Of a DNA stretch of 64,000 bases, positions 1 through 8,101 are shown piece by piece. The stretch lies in contig OZ220707.1 in the NCBI GenBank assembly GCA_965116685.1, positions 2,232,001-2,296,000 of the forward strand, read 5' to 3'. Within the stretch, counting starts at the first letter, position 1. Each line of letters begins with the position of its first letter. The notes under the pieces were generated by a model that saw only the letters and a list, made by a program, of their open reading frames with translations, ran no database searches and was not told the DNA's origin. A program made the position numbers and the translations under genes. This DNA comes from Bin80 sp965116685. Its GTDB lineage: Bacteria > Bacteroidota > Rhodothermia > Rhodothermales > Bin80.

Positions 1-1006
1 CCGCTTCTGTTTCGCCACAGAACCCTGCGATAATATCGGTCGAAAGCGACACTCCTGGGCAAATCCGGCGTGCGCGTTCAATGAGTGCACGATACTCATC
101 TGCAGAGTAGCCCCGGCGCATGCGTCGTAGAACCTCTGAATTGCCATGCTGTACAGGGAGATGGATAAAGTTGCACACATTCGGGCGCTCCTGATGGACT
201 TCCAGCAGTGCTTTGGAGCAGTCTTTTGGATGACTGGTCGAATAGCGGATACGCAGTTGCGGGGAAAGCAGGCTGACCCGATAGACCAGGGTCGCAAAAT
301 CCACCGGCCCGTCCTGATACGAATTTACATTCTGCCCAAGTAGCGTCACTTCCCGGTACCCGGCATCAAAGAGATCCTGGCATTCCTGGACAATGGTTGC
401 GGCATTGCGGCTACGCTCACGCCCGCGAGTAAAGGGGACCACGCAGAACGCACACATATTATCGCAGCCTCGCATGATCGAAACAAATGCACTGATCCCA
501 TTGGAATCGTATCTCACAGGTGCAATATCGGCGTAGGTCTCTTCGCGTGACAACTGAACATTGACCGCACTCTGGCCAGTCTCTTCCACCTGGCGCAGCA
601 GGCGAGGCAGGTCACGGTATGCATCCGGTCCGATTACGATATCCACTAGGCGCTCCTGTTCGAGAAGTTTGTGACGCAAGCGCTCGGCCATACAGCCAAG
701 GACACCAATCGTTAGAGCGGGATTATGCTTGCGTTTGCGGGCACGAAAAAATTCAAGACGCCGCCGGACCCGTTGCTCCGCATTCTCCCGGATTGCGCAT
801 GTATTCAGAAGGACAACGTCTGCCTGGAGAGGGTCATGCGTCAGTCCATATCCGGCACTGCGCAGTACGGAAGCGACAATTTCGGAGTCGGACACATTCA
901 TCTGACATCCATAGGTCTCCAGATATACAGACGAACTGCCTTCGGATTGCGATTGAGGCAGCTTTGCTGTGTCCAGATCTTCAAGTATGGGGAGACGGTT
1001 CTGCAC
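1..1006 (-). CDS. miaB: tRNA-2-methylthio-N6-dimethylallyladenosine synthase, partial (3' end off window)
   Basis: Radical-SAM methylthiotransferase that converts i6A37 to ms2i6A37 in tRNAs reading UNN codons. About 335 codons are visible and the C-terminus lies beyond the left edge. The N-terminal MTTase domain shows the typical YGCQMNVSDSE stretch with its cluster cysteine. The radical-SAM CxxxCxxC motif (CDNMCAFC followed by VVPFTRGRER) sits near residue 181, and the FIHLPVQHGN-type stretch lies further on. No ATG precedes the conserved start in this frame after the upstream stop, so I place the start at a GTG (1006), which gives a tail of about 30 residues before the first conserved motif. 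The start is uncertain; the family assignment is not. Confidence 0.93.
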   Translation of the reverse strand, partial: MQNRLPILEDLDTAKLPQSQSEGSSSVYLETYGCQMNVSDSEIVASVLRSAGYGLTHDPLQADVVLLNTCAIRENAEQRVRRRLEFFRARKRKHNPALTIGVLGCMAERLRHKLLEQERLVDIVIGPDAYRDLPRLLRQVEETGQSAVNVQLSREETYADIAPVRYDSNGISAFVSIMRGCDNMCAFCVVPFTRGRERSRNAATIVQECQDLFDAGYREVTLLGQNVNSYQDGPVDFATLVYRVSLLSPQLRIRYSTSHPKDCSKALLEVHQERPNVCNFIHLPVQHGNSEVLRRMRRGYSADEYRALIERARRICPGVSLSTDIIAGFCGETEA

Positions 1007-1327
1007 GACTTTTGGAAAAACGGTTAAACCAACAGTAGAAAACGCATAAATGCCCGATTTTGTTCTCCAAAGCTCTTTTTCAGCATAGCTCAGAGTTGTA
1101 AACCCATCTCACTGTCCAGGATCAGGTTCACTATATTTATCGAAGCCCCGGTTTGTTAAACTTGGGTTCAGGAATAGGAGATGCAGGAAAAACGATATCC
1201 ATCACGCGCAACTCGGTTCCGCAGTTCGCTACTCCGTCTTGTTGCGCGTATTCTCCCCTGTGAAACTTTTAAGAGTAAAAAATATAAGTATCGTTAGACA
1301 CTCACCATTCTCATCAACGATACTCAA
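1007..1327. other. Intergenic region with two perfect inverted repeats
   Basis: Gap between miaB and the secreted protein gene starting at 1328; both genes are transcribed away from it. I see no gene. Two inverted repeats stand out: a 9-bp perfect repeat (ACGCGCAAC at 1204-1212, its complement at 1241-1249, 28 nt between) and an 8-bp perfect repeat (GTATCGTT at 1288-1295, its complement at 1316-1323, 20 nt between) that ends 4 bases before the ATG of the downstream gene. They could be operators or leader hairpins. No promoter can be assigned with confidence. Confidence 0.4.
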
Positions 1328-2002
1328 ATGAAACGAGCTCTTTTTACCGTAACGCTACTTTTTCTTCCATTTGCCGCAATGGCTCAGCCGGATCCTGCTA
1401 CACCGGATGGCGAGAATCTAATGGTGCCTGAATCCTGGCAAGTACGCCTTGATCGTCCAAACCCGGATGTAGTGATTGGCGCAGATGGAGAGTCGGCAGA
1501 CATTTTCTTCGTAAACATGACCCCCGGCTGGCACATCACCACCGGTCCTGCTGCGATCTTCTACCACCCGGAACTGAGGGCACGGGGAAGCTATACGATG
1601 GAAACCACTATTCACCTGTTTGACCCAGGGGAGCGTCGCGAAGCCTATGGCGTATTTATGGGCGGTCGGAATCTTGACGGAGATGAAATCACATATGACT
1701 ACTTCCTCCTTCGCAATACGGGGGAATTTTTGATCAAACGTCGGAGTGGGGCAGAGACACCCATCATCCAGGACTGGACAGCCAGTGATGCAGTCAACAC
1801 CTTCGGTCCCGATACCGAGAGCTCGGTGGAGAACCATCTACAGGTTGATGTACGCGAAGAGACCGTCACATTCTCCGTGAATGGCACCGAAGTCGCCAGT
1901 GTTCCCCGTGATCAGGTGATGACCAATGGTATTGTTGGTCTTCGAATCAACCACGCATTGAATGTACATGTCAGCGACCTGAAGGTGACCCCTCACGAAT
2001 AG
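1328..2002 (+). CDS. Secreted protein with a concanavalin-like (laminin-G/DUF1080-type) fold
   Basis: 224 residues. Residues 1-19 form a clear Sec signal peptide (basic MKR, hydrophobic core, cleavage after AMA). The mature part looks like one beta-sandwich of the LamG/3-keto-disaccharide-hydrolase (DUF1080) kind: a GWHITTGPAAIFYHPE strand pair, then ARGSYTMETTIHLF, an EAYGVFMGGRNLDG turn, then VENHLQVDVREETVTFSVNG and a final VGLRINHALNVHVSDL strand. Such domains bind or act on sugars, or serve as exported carbohydrate-binding modules. No catalytic residues can be named. It stands alone, behind a leader with inverted repeats. The fold assignment is by pattern only; the substrate is unknown. 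Confidence 0.6.
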   Translation: MKRALFTVTLLFLPFAAMAQPDPATPDGENLMVPESWQVRLDRPNPDVVIGADGESADIFFVNMTPGWHITTGPAAIFYHPELRARGSYTMETTIHLFDPGERREAYGVFMGGRNLDGDEITYDYFLLRNTGEFLIKRRSGAETPIIQDWTASDAVNTFGPDTESSVENHLQVDVREETVTFSVNGTEVASVPRDQVMTNGIVGLRINHALNVHVSDLKVTPHE

Positions 2003-2243
2003 TTACGCGGACGGGCTGCTTCTTGAGTAGCTTTAAGCAGTAGGCTTTGTGCGATTGTGGCGACTTCATGTGAGCGGATCGAGGGACTTATGTCCATGCC
2101 GTGGCAGGATCCCCAGGAGTGCATTTTCCGACAGGCGCTGCGGGAATCCAGGACGCAGGCGCCGTGAGATTCAGGCCTCGCGCGGGTCGTGCTTCAGCGG
2201 AAGCAACGGACAGATTCCGCGATCTCTTTTGTTTCAAGAGAGG

Positions 2244-2840
2244 TCAGGCTTTGCTCTGCGCAGTCATCTGGCGTGCTACGTATTTGGCCAGTATGTCAAA
2301 TTCCACGTTGCAACGCGTCCCTGGCTGCCAGGTGCCTACATTGGTATGCTGATAGGTATGTGGGATGATGGCGACAGAGATATGCGATTCGTGAAGATTT
2401 GCGATGGTCAGGCTGATACCGTCCAGAGCAATAGACCCGTGCGGAACGATGAGTCTGGAATATTCATCAGGAATCAGGAGCTCATAGACCCGTTTATCTT
2501 CTTGTATGGATGCATGTGTAATGGTGCACGCTGTATCAATATGTCCCTGCATCAGGTGTCCATCCAAGCGGGAGTTTGCGAGCAAGGCCCTTTCTAGGTT
2601 GACAGGAATGCCAGGTAATAGTTCAGCAAGTGTGGTCTTGGAGATCGTTTCGGGCACGGCAAGGACCGTAAAGGTATCAGGAGAATGATCCGTCAGGCTC
2701 AAACAGACACCATTTACTGCAATACTCTGCCCCACCGATAGCTCGGAAGACAAAGCAGCATGGATCACCAGTTCCCGTCCATAGGGAGTTGTGCTGCTGC
2801 TCGTTAGTTGGCCAACCTGCTCTACAAGACCTGTGAACAT
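2244..2840 (-). CDS. ribE: Riboflavin synthase, alpha chain
   Basis: Dismutates two 6,7-dimethyl-8-ribityllumazine molecules to riboflavin, the last step of riboflavin synthesis. At 198 residues it has the usual family length. It starts with the invariant MFTGLVE and consists of two lumazine-binding barrels, recognised by VNGVCLSLTD in the first and LDGISLTIAN in the second; GHLMQGHIDT marks the linker region. It lies 121 bp downstream of ribD on the same strand, so the two are probably co-transcribed. An imperfect inverted repeat (2221-2245) overlaps the stop codon but has no T-run. The 241 bp between this stop and the gene ending at 2002 hold no gene I can support. Confidence 0.95.
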   Translation of the reverse strand: MFTGLVEQVGQLTSSSTTPYGRELVIHAALSSELSVGQSIAVNGVCLSLTDHSPDTFTVLAVPETISKTTLAELLPGIPVNLERALLANSRLDGHLMQGHIDTACTITHASIQEDKRVYELLIPDEYSRLIVPHGSIALDGISLTIANLHESHISVAIIPHTYQHTNVGTWQPGTRCNVEFDILAKYVARQMTAQSKA

Positions 2841-2961
2841 ATTTGATGGGATCCGTCAATTATTAAAATAATGGCTCTGCCTCGCAATGATCCAGAACTG
2901 TGCTGGGCAAGTTTCGGGATATGGTCCAGGGTTATCGTTTTGCCCTGCACTGGTCTATGAT

Positions 2962-4083
2962 TTAAATTGGAACCAGGTGTTTATACCCGGTAAAGAGTTG
3001 ATCGCCCCCAACCGTTTCCCAGGAGTACTCCCCAAACACTTTACTTTGGTCTAATTTTTGAACCCCCAAATCTTCAACGCCTCGCAAGCCATTGCCAATG
3101 AGTTTAGGCGCAATAAAGAGTCGAAGTCGATCAACAAGATCCTGCTTCAATAGTGCGGAAGCAAGCCCGGGTCCTGCTTCCACAAGGAGCGATTGAATGC
3201 TTAGATCTCTTCCAAGTAGGCGGATCAGTGTCGGGAGTGCCACATGGTTTGCCTCGGATTGAGCAGTGATCAGGCGGCCGCCCCTATTCTGGAGACTGTC
3301 GGCGTAGGCAGGACTGGACTTGTGCGCAACCACAACAATGGTTTTAGAAACCCACTCATCTGTGAATATTTTCAGCGTACCGGGTAATCTGCCCTGCCCG
3401 TCAAGTACAATTCGCCACGGCTGCGTTCCAAGTACATGCCGGACGGTCAGGCGTGGATCATCGGTACGTGCCGTACCTGAGCCGATAAGGATCGCATCAT
3501 GTTCCCTGCGCCAAACATGAACGAGTTTTCGAGCCGCTTTGCCGGTAACCCATTGACTCTCTCCTGTCGAGGTTGCAATGCAGCCATCAAGGGTTTGGGC
3601 AAGTTTGAGCGTAACGAATGGTGCATCTCTGGTGTGCCGGTGGACGAAGGCTTCGTTAAACCGGTAGCACTGCGCTTTCAGTACATCAGTCATGACAGAG
3701 ACGTTTGCAGACCTCAGCTGATCAATGCCTCCCGCTGCGGTTGGATTCGGATCACGCATCCCAACGATGACATGGGCAATTCCGGCATTTAGGATATTAC
3801 AGGTGCAGGCAGGAGTACGCCCCTGGTGGTTGCAGGGCTCAAGGTTCACGACCAGGGTTGCCCCGTGGAGTGCGTCCGATCCATGCCGGGATCGGACTTG
3901 ATCCATGGCTTCCGTCTCCGCATGCGCGCCGCCGACATGTTTGTGCCAACCTTCTCCAAGAAGCGCACCCTCGGGGCTTAGAATGATACAACCTACACGC
4001 GGATTGGGGCTGGTTGCACTGTCCGCATTTGCAGCCAATGAAAGGCAGCGTTCCATCCAGCGCGTAGCTGACTTTGGTGACAT
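2962..4083 (-). CDS. ribD: Bifunctional riboflavin biosynthesis deaminase/reductase
   Basis: 373 residues, the normal length for RibD. The N-terminal half is a cytidine-deaminase-type zinc domain with HAE at residues 54-56 and the PCNHQGRTPAC motif at 83-93 (zinc cysteines C84 and C93). It deaminates the diaminopyrimidine intermediate. The C-terminal half (from about residue 150, VTLKLAQTLDG) is the NADPH-dependent reductase, with DDPRLTVR and the late LLVEAGPGLASALL stretch. It leads a ribD-ribE pair on the minus strand; the other rib genes are not in the window. I looked for an FMN riboswitch in the 230 bases upstream and found none of its conserved blocks. Confidence 0.95.
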   Translation of the reverse strand: MSPKSATRWMERCLSLAANADSATSPNPRVGCIILSPEGALLGEGWHKHVGGAHAETEAMDQVRSRHGSDALHGATLVVNLEPCNHQGRTPACTCNILNAGIAHVIVGMRDPNPTAAGGIDQLRSANVSVMTDVLKAQCYRFNEAFVHRHTRDAPFVTLKLAQTLDGCIATSTGESQWVTGKAARKLVHVWRREHDAILIGSGTARTDDPRLTVRHVLGTQPWRIVLDGQGRLPGTLKIFTDEWVSKTIVVVAHKSSPAYADSLQNRGGRLITAQSEANHVALPTLIRLLGRDLSIQSLLVEAGPGLASALLKQDLVDRLRLFIAPKLIGNGLRGVEDLGVQKLDQSKVFGEYSWETVGGDQLFTGYKHLVPI

Positions 4084-4816
4084 GAGAGCATTAAGGCATA
4101 ATCAGGGGTTCGAACGCAGCGGGGGAGGTTGTCGTTTCCGTGACCCGGGTTCAGCATAATAATTGCTTACTCTATGACCAGCACAACTGAGGATTAATTT
4201 GCTGGAGCAAGGATCCAGGAAAGAATTAAGGTTCTGAGAAAGTGTTCTGGCGTATATGGGCCACTCGTAAAAGAGAATATTCAAACGAGTCTCTTGCAAT
4301 GGGACTTATATCGAAAAGTCACTTTTGCTTGTTAACGACCCTTTTAGTTTTACTGCTTCTAGCGGCGGGGAACGGATTGGGTTATGCCTTTTCCCGTGCT
4401 ATAATTTCCTTAATTAAGGCGTCACTGCTTGTGAGAGTCAGTAACTACCAAAGTTCGCTGTGCATGTCCTGATGGGAGATTTCATGCCTCATCGGATGGT
4501 TCGCGGTCTGGTGGGATTTCCCGCATGGCGAAGGAAGGTCCTTCCTCTGCCTTGGGACTTGGATTTGCGTGGCATCTTAGGCAGCATCAAAGCCCGCCGG
4601 AATGGATTTTTTCGGGCCCTTACGGACGGCCTGAGGGTTCTCACCATGCATTGAACTGAGTCGAGCCACAAAGAACCTCCCACTGGCGAATACACCAAAA
4701 TTTTGACGAATCCTGCTCCTCAACCAGATGCCAGACCGTTTCCAATGTCCTGGAAAAAATCAGACCTAACACGCTCAAACCAACCCAGAATCACGTACGC
4801 ACAGGTCTTAAGCTTA
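4084..4816. other. 733-bp gap without a supported gene; possible ncRNA region
   Basis: Gap between ribD and the Calx-beta protein gene (both minus strand). The open frames in it are short and look like chance. One plus-strand frame from 4299 encodes a hydrophobic stretch but has no recognisable continuation. Non-coding structure is visible: a 12-bp palindrome CCTTAATTAAGG at 4408-4419, a 15-base hairpin AGGAAGGTCCTTCCT near 4530-4545, and a GCCCG/CGGGC inverted repeat near 4590-4620. A sigma70-like promoter pair (4377-4405) points into this region, so a small RNA is possible. I could not match it to SRP RNA, RNase P RNA, tmRNA or a known riboswitch. Confidence 0.3.
4377..4405 (+). promoter_or_regulatory. 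Sigma70-like promoter candidate
   Basis: TTGGGT at 4377-4382, a spacer of exactly 17 bases, then TATAAT at 4400-4405, followed at once by the palindrome CCTTAATTAAGG. It faces a non-coding stretch. Bacteroidota primary sigma factors usually prefer a different -7 element, so a match to the proteobacterial consensus may be chance. Confidence 0.22.
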
Positions 4817-7282
4817 TTACCGGATGACCGTCATGGCTCTGGAACGTTCAATGATCTGATCACCTATATCTATACTCAGTGTATAGTAATAGACACCGGG
4901 AGTTAGATTGCTCGTATTCAATTCCATCGTATGCCCTATGCCGGCATTAAACCGTCTATGAGGTAATGAGATGACCATCCGTCCCAATAGGTCCATCACT
5001 ACCAATGAAATTTGGGCAGGTGCGGGCAGATCAAACGCAATCTTGGTTTCATCTGACAATGGATTGGGATAGTTCCCCAACAGTGTCACTGCTATAGGGG
5101 ATCCTGTTTCTTCAACACTCACCCCAAGATTATCTGTGATTGTGACAGGTACCTCAAGCATCACACCATCATAGCCCCCGCCCGACGCGGTCATCGTGAT
5201 CGTCACCTCATCATCCAAATAATCCTCATCCACCACTGCAGTCAGAGTCACGATTTGCGCCCCTCCCCAATTTGAGCTTGAAAAGATTAGCGTAGCAGGG
5301 CTTGCGCTTAGGTCTTCTGTTGGACTAGAGATTGCCATAACTACATTTCCTGTGGGGGCTGATGCCAACTTCACGGTATAGGTGGTACTGGACCCCTCTA
5401 CTAATTTTAGCGGTAACGGATCAATTTCAAAACCTCGCTGATCTAGCCCGTTATCCTCCACTGTTACCGTCAATTCGTGCTCCACATTGTCGTACCCACC
5501 TCCCGAGGCCGACAGTGTTAAAAGCACGGTCTCATCGTCCCCATCGTCATCCTCTATTGCCGTCAACTCCACCGTCTGCGGATCATCCCAATTTGCATCC
5601 GTAAAGACCAATCCCGTGAACGGCGTATTTGAGTCCCCATCATAGTTAAGTGTTAGGCTCGTCCCCTGTCCTGTGATCTCCACCGTTACGTTGCCCGAAG
5701 GCTGCGAAAGAAGCTGGACTTTAAATGTCTCCGAACTTCCCTCCGTTAACGTCAATGTTGGCGGTGCCATCAAGCCTGCCATATCGTTGTCCTTCACATT
5801 CACAGGCAAAGAAGCCGCCAGGTTGTTGTAGCCTGGATCTGCACTCGTTGCGGTGTGGATCAGGGTTATCGTCTCCTCCTCTATATTATCATCCGATGCC
5901 GCCTCTACCATCACCGTCTGAGCTATATTCCATGCATCTGGCCCAGAAGAACGAAATATCATTGAGGTAAACGGTGTATTTGGATTTCCGTCATTGTCCA
6001 ATGTTAAGGTCGTGCCTGATTGCCCCGTGATGGTCACCGTTACCTCAGTTGAAGGTTGCGTGCCCAATTCTACAGTGTATGTTGCGCTGCTCCCTTCCTC
6101 GGTTATCTCTAGAGAGGCTGGGTTCACCACAATCTCCGCCGCATCATCCTCCTCCACTGTTACCGTCAATTCGTGCTCCACATTGTCGTACCCACCTCCC
6201 GAGGCCGACAGTGTTAAAAGCACGGTCTCATCGCCCCCATCATCATCCTCTGTTGCCGTCAACTCCACCGTCTGCGGATCATCCCAGTTTGCATCCGTAA
6301 AGACCAACTCTGTTCGATTCAAACTCAACTTGTTTTCTGTCCTTCCTTGTATTTCGACCGTCACATCCGACGTGGGCTCCGATGAAAGATGTACATCAAA
6401 TTCTGTTAAATTTCCTTCATTCACCTCCAATGTGCTGATTGCTTCCAAACCTGCCACATCGTCATTCTCAATTGTTAAGGTATACTTAGATTGGCTCCCT
6501 AACTCATAGCCGGTCCCATCCCTAAGGGTCAGTACAACATTCCCCCTGGTGTTCGCTACATCGTCGTCTACAATCGTTACCAGGATACTTGTGGTCGTTG
6601 ATCCTGAAGGAATATTCAATATTCCCGATGTGCTTGTCGCATTTGCAATCTCGTATTCGCTACGCCATGTTGCCGTACCGGATAGGTCATAAGACACCGA
6701 AAGGTCCGTCCCTGATGCTTTATTGAGATTCACCGTCACGCTGTGTGAACCATCTGCTTCTACCACCTTGGATTCGCTGGATGCAAATGAAAGGATAACA
6801 CTTGGGCGCCAAGGCGGTAGCGGTGTCGGTAAATCCTCTCGTGCCTCAACGACATGCACATCAACACAAACCAGTGCATTCACCCCGCATTGTATGATAT
6901 CCCCATCTCCAAATGCGACCGCCTGCGGCTTAGACCCGGTCGTAACATAATCGTCTCCTTCTACGACAATGAGCCAACCGAAAATGTCCTGTCCACATGG
7001 TTTGACACCAGCATATGCCTCATTCGCGAATGTAATTCTGGTACTGCGAAGCACCCAGTTGCTTCCCACCGAAGATTCGTCGAATTCATAGCACTGGGTA
7101 AGCACATTTTCATCCACCGTACCATTCAAATCATTAATTCCCTTAACCAGCCACAAAACGCCTGTTGAATTCGTAACCTCCGTCCAAGCTGCATCGTCAT
7201 TCGAACGATACTCCCACCAAGTCTGAGCCTGAACGGGGAGAACCAGGAGAAAAAGAAGGAAGTAGATGACATACTTCATCAA
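4817..7282 (-). CDS. Secreted Calx-beta repeat protein with C-terminal sorting domain
   Basis: 821 residues. Signal peptide at 1-19 (cleavage after VQA). An N-terminal cysteine-containing domain runs to about residue 155. After it come five or so Calx-beta-like beta-sandwich repeats, marked by LEVNEGNLTEFDVHLSSEP-type strands and acidic DDDG calcium-site loops (EDDDGGDETV, EDDDGDDETV, VDEDYLDDEV). The last 85 residues (from GNYPNPLSDETKIAFDLP through DLLGR to the end) look like a type IX secretion/Por C-terminal sorting domain, which would direct the protein to the cell surface or outside. The role is probably adhesive or matrix-building. Two repeats are nearly identical at the DNA level (see the repeat entries). 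Confidence 0.8.
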   Translation of the reverse strand: MMKYVIYFLLFLLVLPVQAQTWWEYRSNDDAAWTEVTNSTGVLWLVKGINDLNGTVDENVLTQCYEFDESSVGSNWVLRSTRITFANEAYAGVKPCGQDIFGWLIVVEGDDYVTTGSKPQAVAFGDGDIIQCGVNALVCVDVHVVEAREDLPTPLPPWRPSVILSFASSESKVVEADGSHSVTVNLNKASGTDLSVSYDLSGTATWRSEYEIANATSTSGILNIPSGSTTTSILVTIVDDDVANTRGNVVLTLRDGTGYELGSQSKYTLTIENDDVAGLEAISTLEVNEGNLTEFDVHLSSEPTSDVTVEIQGRTENKLSLNRTELVFTDANWDDPQTVELTATEDDDGGDETVLLTLSASGGGYDNVEHELTVTVEEDDAAEIVVNPASLEITEEGSSATYTVELGTQPSTEVTVTITGQSGTTLTLDNDGNPNTPFTSMIFRSSGPDAWNIAQTVMVEAASDDNIEEETITLIHTATSADPGYNNLAASLPVNVKDNDMAGLMAPPTLTLTEGSSETFKVQLLSQPSGNVTVEITGQGTSLTLNYDGDSNTPFTGLVFTDANWDDPQTVELTAIEDDDGDDETVLLTLSASGGGYDNVEHELTVTVEDNGLDQRGFEIDPLPLKLVEGSSTTYTVKLASAPTGNVVMAISSPTEDLSASPATLIFSSSNWGGAQIVTLTAVVDEDYLDDEVTITMTASGGGYDGVMLEVPVTITDNLGVSVEETGSPIAVTLLGNYPNPLSDETKIAFDLPAPAQISLVVMDLLGRMVISLPHRRFNAGIGHTMELNTSNLTPGVYYYTLSIDIGDQIIERSRAMTVIR
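5454..5610 (-). repeat. Near-identical intragenic repeat, copy 1
   Basis: 157 bp inside the Calx-beta gene (about residues 558-610), matching 6150-6306 in the same orientation with only four substitutions and no gap. The flanking Calx-beta units are far more diverged, so this is a recent duplication or gene conversion. Confidence 0.9.
6150..6306 (-). repeat. Near-identical intragenic repeat, copy 2
   Basis: Second copy of the 157-bp repeat (about residues 326-378 of the Calx-beta protein). It encodes the end of one unit and its acidic calcium-type loop; three of the four differences from copy 1 lie in or next to that loop. Confidence 0.9.
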
Positions 7283-7465
7283 GATATTTTGTGTTCAGGT
7301 GAGGTCCCAAATTTAGTGAAGGTTTAGGGAAGTTCAAGGATTTTTCCTGAACTTGCCCCCATTCTCCAAGGTTTTCCTCTTTTTATGCGGTATCTTGAAA
7401 TTGACGCGAATATTCGGATTTCTGTAGAAATTTCCTACATCACCTGACCTGATCCCCCTGAGCCA

Positions 7466-8101
7466 GTGTTTTTGTATTGTGCGTGCAATCTGAATGAGAT
7501 CCCGTCCGTGGTAAAAGGTGGGTTGTTACTAGGGGATTTAGCAGAAGCCCAGCGGTTAAACTCGGAGGCGATTCTTGTCATTGATCGTGGTGCACTCCGC
7601 CATCTCAAAAGGGTTGGTTCCGCATACGATTCCGGGCTCATTCCCCAAGATGCAATCCTGAATTTAGACCCTTACGTGCAGCCGCGTGCGGTGGTCGCAG
7701 CCGGAGGGATCATCCGGCACAGAACCACGGACGAACTTCTTTGCATCCGGCGCCACGGAGTCTTGGATCTCCCCAAGGGGAAGCTTGATCCCCATGAATC
7801 CATTGCTGCCTGCGCAATGCGCGAGTTACAGGAGGAGACAGGAGCCAGTGATTTGGTTCAGGGACAACTGCTGGGGACGACCGTACATGGATATCGTCGT
7901 GCAGGGTTCTTTGAAGTAAAAACCACCTACTGGTACGCGTTTACTTCCGAGTCCATGCAGTTTAAGCCTGCACTGAAAGAGGGGATTGATGCCGTTTACT
8001 GGGTTCCCTATGCGCAGGCAAAGCAGGAATTAGGCTATCCAGTTCTGCGCAGCCTTCTGATGGACCTGAGATCCGTCATGTGGGAAGAGGATGAACTTTG
8101 A
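7466..8101 (+). CDS. Nudix hydrolase
   Basis: 211 residues. The Nudix box is complete at residues 105-127 (G105, E111, R119-E120, E123-E124, G126), so the protein should hydrolyse a nucleoside diphosphate linked to another group with Mg2+. The LDLPKGKLDPHES lead-in resembles Ap4A-hydrolase/MutT-like enzymes. An N-terminal part of about 70 residues precedes the Nudix fold and has no motif I recognise. The start is a GTG; an internal start would also keep the whole Nudix domain. The gene ends inside the 3' end of the convergent RNase D gene (26-bp overlap). The substrate is unknown. Confidence 0.85.
   Translation: MFLYCACNLNEIPSVVKGGLLLGDLAEAQRLNSEAILVIDRGALRHLKRVGSAYDSGLIPQDAILNLDPYVQPRAVVAAGGIIRHRTTDELLCIRRHGVLDLPKGKLDPHESIAACAMRELQEETGASDLVQGQLLGTTVHGYRRAGFFEVKTTYWYAFTSESMQFKPALKEGIDAVYWVPYAQAKQELGYPVLRSLLMDLRSVMWEEDEL

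Noticed and set aside
2221..2245. Inverted repeat at the ribE stop as a terminator
   Set aside because: Two mismatches in the stem and no T-run on the ribE strand; kept only as a remark.
2049..2597. Plus-strand open frame of 182 codons
   Set aside because: It lies mostly antisense to ribE, has no recognisable domain and an odd cysteine/arginine-rich composition.
4100..4160. GTTCGAAC-containing stretch that resembles a tRNA T-loop
   Set aside because: The flanking five bases do not pair, and no anticodon or acceptor stem can be drawn.
4084..4310. Possible FMN riboswitch before ribD
   Set aside because: None of the conserved RFN blocks is present on the minus strand.
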